From: JANQEA01 sp964466035
Lineage (GTDB): Bacteria; Bipolaricaulota; Bipolaricaulia; UBA7950; UBA9294
DNA length: 24,413 nucleotides
NCBI GenBank assembly: GCA_964466035.1
Contig: CAYXLR010000025.1
Coordinates: forward strand, 1 to 24,413
Direction: 5' to 3'
Positions 13,741-21,160 of this stretch are shown one piece after another. Made by a program: the position numbers and the translations under genes. Position 1 is the stretch's first letter, and the number at the start of each line of letters is the position of its first letter. The notes beneath the pieces were generated by a model. That model was given only the letters and a program-made list of their open reading frames with translations. It was not told where the DNA came from and did not search any database.

Positions 13741-15192
13741 GTGGATCTGACGCCGGCCGTCGGCGGGTCGATCCGCCTTCTCTCCGACCGAGACGTGCGG
13801 GACGTCGATGCAGCCGCCCGCTCGATTCTCGCAACGACGGGCGTCCGAGTGGAAGACGAGCGTCTCGTCGAGATCCTCGTCGGCGCCGGCGCGCGCGCGG
13901 TCACGGACGGACGGGTCATGTTTCCTCCGCACGTCGTCGTCGACGCGCTCGAGTCGGCGCCGAGCCGCGTTCTTCTCCACGGGCGCGGCGGCTACCCTCC
14001 GCTCGATCTCGGCGGGCGGCGCGTCTACCTGGGAACGGGCGGCGCGGCGATTCGGATCCTCGACCTGGACGACGGCCGGGCACGAGAGCCGAGGCTGTCG
14101 GATCTCGCGGACATCGCGTGGCTCGTCGAACGCCTCGAGCACGTCCACTTCTTCCTCCGTCCCGTCGTCGCGCGAGACGTTCCACCGGCCGCGCTGGATC
14201 TGTGCAAGTTCTACACGTGTCTCGTCAACACGCGGAAACACGTCATGGGCTCCGCCGGAACGCCGGAGGCGGCGGAGGCCGTCATCGATCTCGCCGCGCT
14301 CGTCGCCGGCGGCAAGGAGGCGCTGACGTCAAGGCCGATCGTCTCGTTCGTCGCGTCGTGGATGGTCAGCCCGCTGAAGCTCGACGTCGGAGCGTGCAGG
14401 GTCCTCGCCGCCATCGTCGAGCACGGCGTCCCGGTCGCGCTCTCCTCGGCGCCGGTCGCCGGCTCCACCGCTCCCGCGACGCTCGCCGGGCTGCTGGCGC
14501 AGGTGCACGCGGAGCAACTCTCCGGCATCGTGCTCGCTCAGGCGATTCGGAAAGGGGCCCCCGTCCTCTACGGACCCGTCCCGGCCGTCGCCGACTTCCA
14601 CACGATGGGATACGCGGGGGGCGCCATCGAATCCTCCCTGCTCAACGCCGCCTGCGCGCAGCTCGCGCACTCGATCGAGGTCCCCGTCTACTCCGATGCG
14701 GGGCTGACCGATTCGAAGCTCCCCGACGTCCAGGCCGGATACGAGAAGGGGATGAACATCCTCCTGATCGCGCTGGCCGGCGGGAACTACATCCACCATT
14801 CGGCGGGCATGCTGGAATCGATGCTCACGGTGGCCTACGAGCAGTACGTGATCGATAACGACATCAACGGAATGGCACTGCGCGCCCTTCGCGGGATCGA
14901 GGTCTCGCCGGAGACCCTGGCGGAGGAGGTCGTGGCGTCGGTCGGCCCGGGGGGGCACTATCTGACCCACGCCCACACGTTGGCCCACGTCCGGTCGAAC
15001 GAGTACTTCGTTCCGGCGACCGCCGACCGGCGGAGCCGTTCGGCGTGGGAGGCTGATGGATGTACCGATGCCCGAGAGCGAGCAAAGGAAATCGCTCGAT
15101 CGATCCTGGCACAGCCGAGAGAGCGGTTCGTCTCACCGGAGGTCGACCGGCGGATCCGCAACCGCTTCGACCTGCCAAGCTGTGCCGTGTGA
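13741..15192 (+). CDS. MttB-superfamily (COG5598) N-methyltransferase, non-pyrrolysine, copy 2
   Basis: 483 residues from GTG 13741, with GGAGG at 13731-13735. It is the same length as copy 1 and similar along its whole length: VYLGTGGAAIRILDL, VSFVASWMVSPLKLD, YSDAGLTDSKLPDVQAGYEKG (about 316), HHSAGMLESMLTVAYEQ, IDNDINGMALRALRGIEV and VGPGGHYLTHAHT. No in-frame UAG is present, so it is a Pyl-less member. It should transfer a methyl group from an N-methylated amine to the corrinoid protein encoded 61 nt downstream, with which it appears co-transcribed. The two copies may act on successive demethylation products or on different amines; sequence alone does not say. Confidence 0.9.
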   Translation: MDLTPAVGGSIRLLSDRDVRDVDAAARSILATTGVRVEDERLVEILVGAGARAVTDGRVMFPPHVVVDALESAPSRVLLHGRGGYPPLDLGGRRVYLGTGGAAIRILDLDDGRAREPRLSDLADIAWLVERLEHVHFFLRPVVARDVPPAALDLCKFYTCLVNTRKHVMGSAGTPEAAEAVIDLAALVAGGKEALTSRPIVSFVASWMVSPLKLDVGACRVLAAIVEHGVPVALSSAPVAGSTAPATLAGLLAQVHAEQLSGIVLAQAIRKGAPVLYGPVPAVADFHTMGYAGGAIESSLLNAACAQLAHSIEVPVYSDAGLTDSKLPDVQAGYEKGMNILLIALAGGNYIHHSAGMLESMLTVAYEQYVIDNDINGMALRALRGIEVSPETLAEEVVASVGPGGHYLTHAHTLAHVRSNEYFVPATADRRSRSAWEADGCTDARERAKEIARSILAQPRERFVSPEVDRRIRNRFDLPSCAV

Positions 15193-15253
15193 TGACGGGA
15201 GGGACGGTCATCGGATTCCACCGAACGGAACAGGACGAGGAGAGGAGCCACGG

Positions 15254-15877
15254 ATGATCGACGCAATCAAGCAGGCGGTTTTGGAGGGCGACAGGGAGAA
15301 GGCCGCTGAGCGGACCGCCGCCGCCCTCGAGGCGGGGACCGAACCGAAGGAGATCCTGGACCAGGCCCTCACGCCGGCCATGGACATCGTCGGCGAGGAG
15401 TACGAGCGAGGGGATCGCTACGTCCCCGAGATGCTGATCTCCGCGGAGGCGATGAAGGGGGCGATGGTGAAGCTCCGACCGTTGCTGGCGGACGCCGGCG
15501 TCGAACCGCGAGGAAGGATCGTCATCGGAACCGTCGAAGGGGATCTCCACGACATCGGGAAGGACCTCGTGGCGATGATGCTCGAGGGCGCCGGCTTCGA
15601 GGTCACCAACCTCGGCGCCGAGGTGACGGCCGAGACGTTCGTCGAGGCGGTTCGTGAGTGGAAGCCCGGCCTCGTCGCGATGTCCGCCCTTCTCACGACG
15701 ACCATGACGTACATGCCGGTGGTGATCGACGCGCTGAAGGCCGCCGATCTGCGCGACCAGGTAAAAGTGATCATCGGCGGCGCGCCGGTCACCCAAGCGT
15801 ACGCCGACGAAATCGGCGCCGACGGCTACGCGCCCGACGCGGCGGCGGCGGCCAAGCTCGCCGTGGCGTTGTCCTGA
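15254..15877 (+). CDS. Corrinoid (B12-binding) methyl-carrier protein, MttC/MtgC type
   Basis: 207 residues from ATG 15254, with GAGGAG 7 nt or so upstream. The N-terminal half (about 1-85) is the helical cap of methionine-synthase-like B12 proteins (PKEILDQALTPAMDIVGEEYERG). The Rossmann half carries the cobalamin motif GDLHDIGKD with the cobalt-ligating His99 in D-x-H-x-x-G, then MSALLTTTM and a late IGGAPV. It accepts the methyl group from MttB-type enzymes as methyl-Co(III) and passes it to a second methyltransferase acting on tetrahydrofolate. It is the only corrinoid protein in the window and sits between methyltransferase copies 2 and 3, so it may serve all three. Confidence 0.93.
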   Translation: MIDAIKQAVLEGDREKAAERTAAALEAGTEPKEILDQALTPAMDIVGEEYERGDRYVPEMLISAEAMKGAMVKLRPLLADAGVEPRGRIVIGTVEGDLHDIGKDLVAMMLEGAGFEVTNLGAEVTAETFVEAVREWKPGLVAMSALLTTTMTYMPVVIDALKAADLRDQVKVIIGGAPVTQAYADEIGADGYAPDAAAAAKLAVALS

Positions 15878-15913
15878 CCGCCCGATCCAGAGACTTCGAA
15901 AGGAGGGATCCAC

Positions 15914-17344
15914 GTGACGAGGCTTCCACCGATTCCGTTTCTCGGTGAAGAGGACGTCGAGAAGATTCACGCCGCGGCGCTTCATCTCCTGTCGCACACG
16001 GGTCTCCATCTCCCACACGCCGAAGCGAGGCGCATGCTCCTCGGGGCCGGCGCACGGGAAGACGACGAGGGCCGGGTCCTGCTTCCCGCCTCGATGGTCG
16101 AGGACGCGATCGCGAAGGCTCCCTCCGTTGTCCCGTGGTTCGATCAGACGGGGAAGCGAGAGGCTCCGCTCGAGATCGACCGGGTGTACTTCGGCCCCGG
16201 CTCGGACTCTCTCTACGTCGTCGATCGCGACACGAAGCGGATCCGGCGCTCGCGACTTCAGGACGTCATCGACAACGTCCGGCTGGTCGAGGCGCTCCCC
16301 GAGTTCGACTTCGTGATGTCGATGGGGCTGCCGGAGGACGTTTCCGCAGACCGAATCTACCCTTCCGTCTTCCGCGAGATGCTGCTGCACTCGACCAAGC
16401 CGATCATCGCGACGTCGACGCGCCTCGCCGACCTTCGGATCCCCTACCGGATGGCGGTGCTCGTCGCCGGGAGCGAGGACGCCTTTCGCGAAAGGCCGTT
16501 CTTCATCACGTACATCGAGCCGGAATCGCCGTTCCGATTCGAGGAGGACATCGTCGACCGCATCTGGTTCTGCGGCGAGAAGGGGATCCCCACCATGGGC
16601 GTGACGAGCTCGAACCTCGGCGGGGGCGGACCGGTGACGCTGGAAGGGGGGCTCGCGCAAGGGACCGCCGAATCTCTCGGTGCTTTGGTCCTGCTGCAGC
16701 TCAAGCACCCGGGCGCCGGGTTCGTGTTCGGGGCGAACACGTGGGCGACGGACATGAGGAGCTCGATCGTCTGCTACGGCTCGCCGGAGTGCGCGACCTC
16801 GACCGCCGCCTACGCGGATCTCGGTCGGTTCTACGGGCTGCCGTCGTGGGGAGGCGCCGGATGCACGGACGCCCACAGCCTGGACGCGCAGGCCGGCGAA
16901 GAGGCGTTCCAGTCGATCCTGATCGCGCAGCAGTCCGGCGCATCGCTCGCGCACGACGTCGGCTTCCTCGCGTACGGCTCCCTCTATGACGCGCGGTTCC
17001 TGATCCTGACCCACGAGATGATCGGACGCGTCCGCCGGATGTGGCGCCGGGTGGATCCGACCGAAGAGAACCTCGCGGTCCACGTGATCGACGAGGTCGC
17101 GCGCGCGAGCATCCGTGGCGAGGGGCCGACCATCTACCTGAAGCACCCGCACACGGCGCAGCACTTCCGGGATTCGTTGTACCTCCCTCCCCGAGCCATC
17201 GAGCGGCGGTCTCTCGATCTGTCGCGTCCCTCCGAGCCGCTCCTCGAACGGCTCGATGCCGAGGTGGAGGACATTCTGGGCCGAGAAGAGACGCCGACGC
17301 TTCCGGGATCCCTCGCGGCGCGCCTCCGAACCGACTTCGCGTAG
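15914..17344 (+). CDS. MttB-superfamily methyltransferase, copy 3 (diverged)
   Basis: 476 residues from GTG 15914, with AAAGGAGG ending 8 nt upstream; 36 nt after the corrinoid gene and surely in the same operon. The N-terminal architecture matches the superfamily (EDVEKIHAAALHLLSHTG; LLGAGAREDDEGRVLLPASMVEDAI; YFGPGSD). In the active-site region it reads GGAGCTDAHSLDAQAGEEAF (about 312-331), where copies 1 and 2 have YSDAG..D.K..D.QAGYEK, and it lacks their IDNDINGM and VGPGG blocks. No in-frame UAG occurs. It should also methylate the neighbouring corrinoid protein, but from a different methyl donor than copies 1 and 2. Some members of this branch resemble the glycine betaine methyltransferase MtgB, an impression that only a tree could confirm. 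Confidence 0.85.
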   Translation: MTRLPPIPFLGEEDVEKIHAAALHLLSHTGLHLPHAEARRMLLGAGAREDDEGRVLLPASMVEDAIAKAPSVVPWFDQTGKREAPLEIDRVYFGPGSDSLYVVDRDTKRIRRSRLQDVIDNVRLVEALPEFDFVMSMGLPEDVSADRIYPSVFREMLLHSTKPIIATSTRLADLRIPYRMAVLVAGSEDAFRERPFFITYIEPESPFRFEEDIVDRIWFCGEKGIPTMGVTSSNLGGGGPVTLEGGLAQGTAESLGALVLLQLKHPGAGFVFGANTWATDMRSSIVCYGSPECATSTAAYADLGRFYGLPSWGGAGCTDAHSLDAQAGEEAFQSILIAQQSGASLAHDVGFLAYGSLYDARFLILTHEMIGRVRRMWRRVDPTEENLAVHVIDEVARASIRGEGPTIYLKHPHTAQHFRDSLYLPPRAIERRSLDLSRPSEPLLERLDAEVEDILGREETPTLPGSLAARLRTDFA

Positions 17345-17353
17345 CGGAGACCG

Positions 17354-17378
17354 CGTCGCTTCCTCGTCCGAAGCGACG
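17354..17378. terminator. Hairpin between convergent genes, possible bidirectional terminator
   Basis: CGTCGCTTC (17354-17362) pairs perfectly with GAAGCGACG (17370-17378) across a 7-nt loop, in the 55-nt gap between two convergent stop codons. No T-run follows on either strand, so it may only stabilise transcript ends. Confidence 0.4.
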
Positions 17379-17399
17379 GGCATCGAAGCCCCGTTCCGG

Positions 17400-18308
17400 T
17401 CAGATCGCGTCCGTGTCCCCCGGAATCTTGGCGAACAACCGGGCGTCCTCGACGCGATCGAGTCCGGCGACGAAGCGCGTCAGCCGTTCGACGCCGATCC
17501 CGAACCCCGCGCTTCTGGGGAGGCCGTTCCGCGCGTGGTCCAAATAGACGGCGTACCGGCTCTCCGGGATGCCGTCCCTCCTCAGCCTGTCGAGGATCCG
17601 CGCGTACAGGTGCTCGCGCTCGCCCCCGGACAGCGCCTCGCCGTACCCCTCCGGGTAGACGAGGTCCATGTCGAGCAACACCTCCGGCCTCTCCGGGTCC
17701 TCCCGGTCGTAGAACTCGCGCACGCGCCGCGGGAAGTCGATCACCCAGGTCGGCGAATCGATCGCCGCCGACAGGGCGTCGTCGAACGGCTCACCGTAGG
17801 TTTCGGCCGCTTCGGCGAACGGGATTCGTTCGAACGGCGTAGAGGGGATCCGCAGTTCCCGCCCCAGCCGCCGGAGATCGTCGGCGCAGTGCCCCGCCAC
17901 CGCGGTGAGGACGCTGCGCATCAGGCCTTCCCCGACGGCCATGACCTCGTCACGCGTCGCGTCTCGAACCTCGAGATCCATCTGGACGAACTCGGCGAGG
18001 TACCGCCCGTACGACGCCCGCTCTTTCGGCTCCATCCGCACGTTGGGCGAGAAACAGAAGAGCCGGGGCACCGTGCGCAAGGCGATCTGCTTGTGCAGGA
18101 TCATGCTCTTCGTCAGCTGGTAGGAAGTCCCGTAGTAGTCCACCGACCCTCCGTACGTCTCGTGGTGAAGCGGGTCGGTCATCTGAGAGAGGAGGACCGG
18201 AAGGATCTCCACGAACCCCTCTTGCCGGAGGTACGCGCCCGACGCACGGACGACCTCGCTCTTGATCCGCAATACCGCAGCACGTTCAGTCTCCGTAGTG
18301 ACTCGCAT
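17400..18308 (-). CDS. Archaeal-type asparagine synthetase A (AspRS/AsnRS-derived catalytic core)
   Basis: 302 residues from ATG 18308, chosen because GGAGGA lies 8 nt upstream; an upstream in-frame ATG at 18341 falls before the palindrome and ribosome site. The protein is a lone class II aminoacyl-tRNA synthetase core: motif 2 around FSPNVRMEP (Arg91) to RYLAEFVQMDLE, and motif 3 GFGIGVERL (268-276), closing with LFAKIPG. It is most like the AspRS/AsnRS group, but no N-terminal OB anticodon-binding domain is present. Free-standing AspRS/AsnRS-like cores in archaea (AS-AR) make asparagine from aspartate, ammonia and ATP instead of charging tRNA. That is the best call; a tRNA- or protein-modifying paralogue is the alternative. 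It is convergent with methyltransferase copy 3 and not in its operon. Confidence 0.7.
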   Translation of the reverse strand: MRVTTETERAAVLRIKSEVVRASGAYLRQEGFVEILPVLLSQMTDPLHHETYGGSVDYYGTSYQLTKSMILHKQIALRTVPRLFCFSPNVRMEPKERASYGRYLAEFVQMDLEVRDATRDEVMAVGEGLMRSVLTAVAGHCADDLRRLGRELRIPSTPFERIPFAEAAETYGEPFDDALSAAIDSPTWVIDFPRRVREFYDREDPERPEVLLDMDLVYPEGYGEALSGGEREHLYARILDRLRRDGIPESRYAVYLDHARNGLPRSAGFGIGVERLTRFVAGLDRVEDARLFAKIPGDTDAI

Positions 18309-18327
18309 CGTTGTTCTCCTCCAATCA

Positions 18328-18344
18328 GGAATGCCTGGCATTCC
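18328..18344. promoter_or_regulatory. 17-bp palindrome in the leader of the asparagine synthetase-like gene
   Basis: GGAATGCC-T-GGCATTCC is perfect over 8 bp on each side and lies 20 nt before the start codon, just upstream of the ribosome-binding site. The half-site context TCAGGAATG (18325-18333) recurs at 18371-18379, 46 bp further upstream. This arrangement suits a dimeric repressor. It could also fold as a short hairpin in the mRNA leader. Confidence 0.5.
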
Positions 18345-18746
18345 GAACCCTTCAACCGAGAAAGCGCTTCTCAGGAATGTGCCGGCCGATCGGCCGAGCC
18401 GGGATCAGTCATGCGCTCCGTGGGGAGCGTCCTGATTGGAGACGCGGAAGAGGGGGGTACGATCGCGGTCCGTGAAAACGACCGGGACGAACGTCTTCGT
18501 CGTTGGACATCCTGTCATCACGACCACCTCTCCGCGTTTGGATGCCCCACCCTAGTCGGTCGGAAGCCCGCCGTCAAGTCCTCGCTCGCCGCACCGCCTT
18601 CGACGTCCGTCGATCCGGTTCCGTTGGGCGGAATTCTTCACAGTCCTGCCACAGCTCTGCCTGGCTTCCACGACAAGTCGTGTGTACCGTCTGCGGCGAC
18701 GGAAGCGGGTATTCCCTTCATCGGACTGGCAAAGGAGGGCGTGTTC
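18345..18746. other. Intergenic region between divergent genes, about 400 bp
   Basis: No credible gene is present; frames crossing it lack starts with ribosome sites or known domains. It contains a 14-bp palindrome CGGCCGATCGGCCG (18383-18396) and a second dyad CACGAC-AA-GTCGTG (18669-18682) that lies 64 bp before the efflux operon start and may be its operator. Clear -10/-35 pairs were not found for either direction. Confidence 0.45.
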
Positions 18747-20120
18747 ATGAGATGGAGAGGTCTTGCGGTTCTGCTGGCCATCGGGATCGGCCTGTCGGTC
18801 CCGTGGGTCAGCGCGTCGGCCACGACGATCGCGGAGGCCGTCGACCGGGCACTCGGCCAGCATTCGGAGTTGCGGCAGGCGCACCTCTCGCTGCGGCTGG
18901 CCGAGCTCGAACTCGACGCCACCCTGACGTCGTACAGCCTGCCGACGCTCTCGTTCCAGGTTCAACTTCCGAGCCTGACGCTCGGCGGCTTGGCGGGCGA
19001 GCTCGCCGGTTCCCTCGGCGGGAGCGTGGCGCTCCCGCTGGGATCGTCGGCGCAGCTTTCCGGCGGCCTCGGGCTCGCCTGGAACGTCGACGAGGGGTCG
19101 TGGGCGCTGGACGGGTGGAGCCTGAAGTACAGCCAGAAGATCGACTTCTCCCAGTCGAGCGGCGCGCTGACGGAGATCGAGCGGAAGCGGGACGCCGTCG
19201 CCGATTCGGAGGCGAATCTCGCCGACACACGAAACGCGGTCATCCTCGAGACGATCGAGACGTACAGCCAACTGCTGTCCGACGAAGACGCGGTCTCGCA
19301 GGCGGAGCTGAAGCTGGAGCAGGCGAACGACGAACGCGCCTCGGTCGAGGCGCTCGTCGAGGAGGGGATCCGGGGCGCGTCGGCGCTGAATCAGGCCCGG
19401 CTCGACGTCCTCGAAGCGCAGATCAAGCTGGATCGGCTCCGCACGACCTACGAGCAGGACCTCGAGACGTTCGCCCGCGAGACCCTCGGCACGACGGAGC
19501 CGATCGAGCCGTCCCCGTTCGAGCTGCAGATCGACGACCTCCGCGAGGCCGCCGAAGCGCTCGCCGAGCGCGACGACCTGATCGACGTAGCGGTGGAGGC
19601 GTCGACGGCCGTCCGAGCGGCGCTGCAGTCCGTCGAGGACGCCCAAGACGATCTGGCGAGGGCGCTTCGCGAGATGCTCCCGAACCTGTCGATCGAGGCC
19701 GGATACACGAACGGTACGTGGGCGATCGGCGGTTCGATCGAGTTCGACTTCTTCTCCCCGGACCGTGGAGACCGGATCGAGATCGCCCGCACGAACCTGG
19801 CCCTCGCCGAGGAGAAGCTCGCCGGAGCGAGAACCCAGCAGCGAAACAACCTCCTCCATCAGCAGGCGAGCTTGGTCGAGTCGCTCCGGGATCTCGATCG
19901 GCTCGCCCTGGAGGAGGAGAAGTGGGCACTGGAAGAGCAGGTCATGACCGTGAAGTACGAGGTGGGGTCGATCGGGGACGCCGATTGGAAGGAATACGTT
20001 GAGTCGAGGGACGCCTTCGTCCTCGAAGCGAGCCAGCGGGAGGCGTCCCTCCTGCTCGCGTACCTCAACTATCGCGACGTGCTCGGACTCGAACTGGATT
20101 GGGAGGAGTGGCTCCAATGA
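18747..20120 (+). CDS. TolC-type outer-membrane efflux protein
   Basis: 457 residues from ATG 18747, with AAAGGAGG at 18731-18738 (8-nt spacing). A Sec signal peptide (about 1-26, ending SASATT) precedes two repeats of long amphipathic helices with heptad-like Leu/Ala patterns (for example AEANLADTRNAVILETIETYS, then LKLEQANDERASVEALV). These alternate with beta-strand segments (LSFQVQLPSLTL; LSIEAGYTNGTWAIGGSIEFDF), the layout of TolC/OEP proteins. The protein would form the outer-membrane duct of a tripartite pump with the products of the next three genes; the adaptor start overlaps its stop by 4 nt (ATGA). Cargo unknown. Confidence 0.88.
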   Translation: MRWRGLAVLLAIGIGLSVPWVSASATTIAEAVDRALGQHSELRQAHLSLRLAELELDATLTSYSLPTLSFQVQLPSLTLGGLAGELAGSLGGSVALPLGSSAQLSGGLGLAWNVDEGSWALDGWSLKYSQKIDFSQSSGALTEIERKRDAVADSEANLADTRNAVILETIETYSQLLSDEDAVSQAELKLEQANDERASVEALVEEGIRGASALNQARLDVLEAQIKLDRLRTTYEQDLETFARETLGTTEPIEPSPFELQIDDLREAAEALAERDDLIDVAVEASTAVRAALQSVEDAQDDLARALREMLPNLSIEAGYTNGTWAIGGSIEFDFFSPDRGDRIEIARTNLALAEEKLAGARTQQRNNLLHQQASLVESLRDLDRLALEEEKWALEEQVMTVKYEVGSIGDADWKEYVESRDAFVLEASQREASLLLAYLNYRDVLGLELDWEEWLQ

Positions 20121-21160
20121 AACGAAAGCAACGGATCTGGATCCTCGGCATCGGTGCGCTCGTGGTGATCGCGGCGGGCGTCACCGTCCCGCTGCTGTTG
20201 ATCGGCCCGGACGCGTCCACGACGACGGCCGCGGCCGGACAGACGACGTACACCGTCGCCCGTGGGGACCTGAAGCAGACGCTCGTGGTCTACGGCGAGG
20301 TCGCCCCGAAACAGGAGTACACGTTCACGTTCGACGGCGACCGCGTCGACGAGATCCTCGTCGACGTCGGCCAGCGCGTCGAACAGGACCAGGTGCTGGT
20401 CGAGCTCGACCGGACGCAGCTCGAGCTGGCGCTGCTCCAGGCCGAGCGATCGTTGAAGGAGGCGGAGGCCGAGGGGATCCCGTCGACGATCCGCGAGAAG
20501 GAGCTGTTGTACGAAATCGCGCTGGCGAACTACGAAGACGCCACCCTGCGGGCGCCGTTCGCCGGCGTCGTGACGACGATCGAGCAGGCAACGACGTCGT
20601 CGGAGTCGTGGCGGATCGTGCTGATCGACACGAGCGAGCTGTACGTCGAGACGTCCGTCGACCAGCTCGACGCGCCCGACGTCGCCGTCGGCCAGACGGC
20701 GGAGGCGACGATCGAGCCGTTGCCGGATCGAACCTGGCCGGTCGAGATCGTCGAGGTCGGAGGGATAGCCGTCTCCAGTTTCAACAGCACGACGGTCTCC
20801 GTGACCGGCCGACTGCCCGCGGCCGATCCGTCGATCCTCGTCGGCTACACGGTGGAGATGGAGATCACGATCGCCTCGGCGTCCGACGTGCTGCGCGTTC
20901 CGATCTCCGGCCTCCGCGAGGCGCCTCGGGGGTGGATGGTGATGAAGCTCGTCGACGGCGAACCGACGCCGCAGGAGGTGACGATCGGCGTGACGACGGA
21001 CGAGTACGCCGAGGTGACCGCCGGCCTCGAAGAGGGGGACGTCATCCTGCTTCAATCCGCCACCGCCCCGACCGACAGCGGCGCCGACGACGAGATGCGA
21101 CAGCGGTTCCTCCAAGGCGGCGGGATGCCGTCGGGTGGAGGGTTCCCGGGGATGCCATGA
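20117..21160 (+). CDS. Periplasmic adaptor (membrane-fusion) protein, MacA/HlyD-like
   Basis: 347 residues from ATG 20117, with GGAGGAG at 20102-20108. One N-terminal membrane anchor lies at about 8-29. A lipoyl-like segment follows (VDEILVDVGQRVEQDQVLVELD), then a hairpin of two short helices (about 20 residues each, LELALLQAERSLKEAEA and EKELLYEIALANYEDA), the second lipoyl half LRAPFAGVVTTI, a beta-barrel (VAVGQTAEATIEPLPD) and a membrane-proximal domain. The C-terminal tail is Gly/Met/Pro-rich. It should bridge the ABC transporter to TolC. The helical hairpin looks shorter than in classic MacA. Start and stop overlap both neighbours by 4 nt (ATGA). Confidence 0.88.
   Translation: MKRKQRIWILGIGALVVIAAGVTVPLLLIGPDASTTTAAAGQTTYTVARGDLKQTLVVYGEVAPKQEYTFTFDGDRVDEILVDVGQRVEQDQVLVELDRTQLELALLQAERSLKEAEAEGIPSTIREKELLYEIALANYEDATLRAPFAGVVTTIEQATTSSESWRIVLIDTSELYVETSVDQLDAPDVAVGQTAEATIEPLPDRTWPVEIVEVGGIAVSSFNSTTVSVTGRLPAADPSILVGYTVEMEITIASASDVLRVPISGLREAPRGWMVMKLVDGEPTPQEVTIGVTTDEYAEVTAGLEEGDVILLQSATAPTDSGADDEMRQRFLQGGGMPSGGGFPGMP

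Noticed and set aside
14864..17383. An 839-codon minus-strand open frame under mttB-like copies 2 and 3 and the corrinoid gene
   Set aside because: Shadow of GC-rich coding sequence on the other strand; no recognisable domain or ribosome site.
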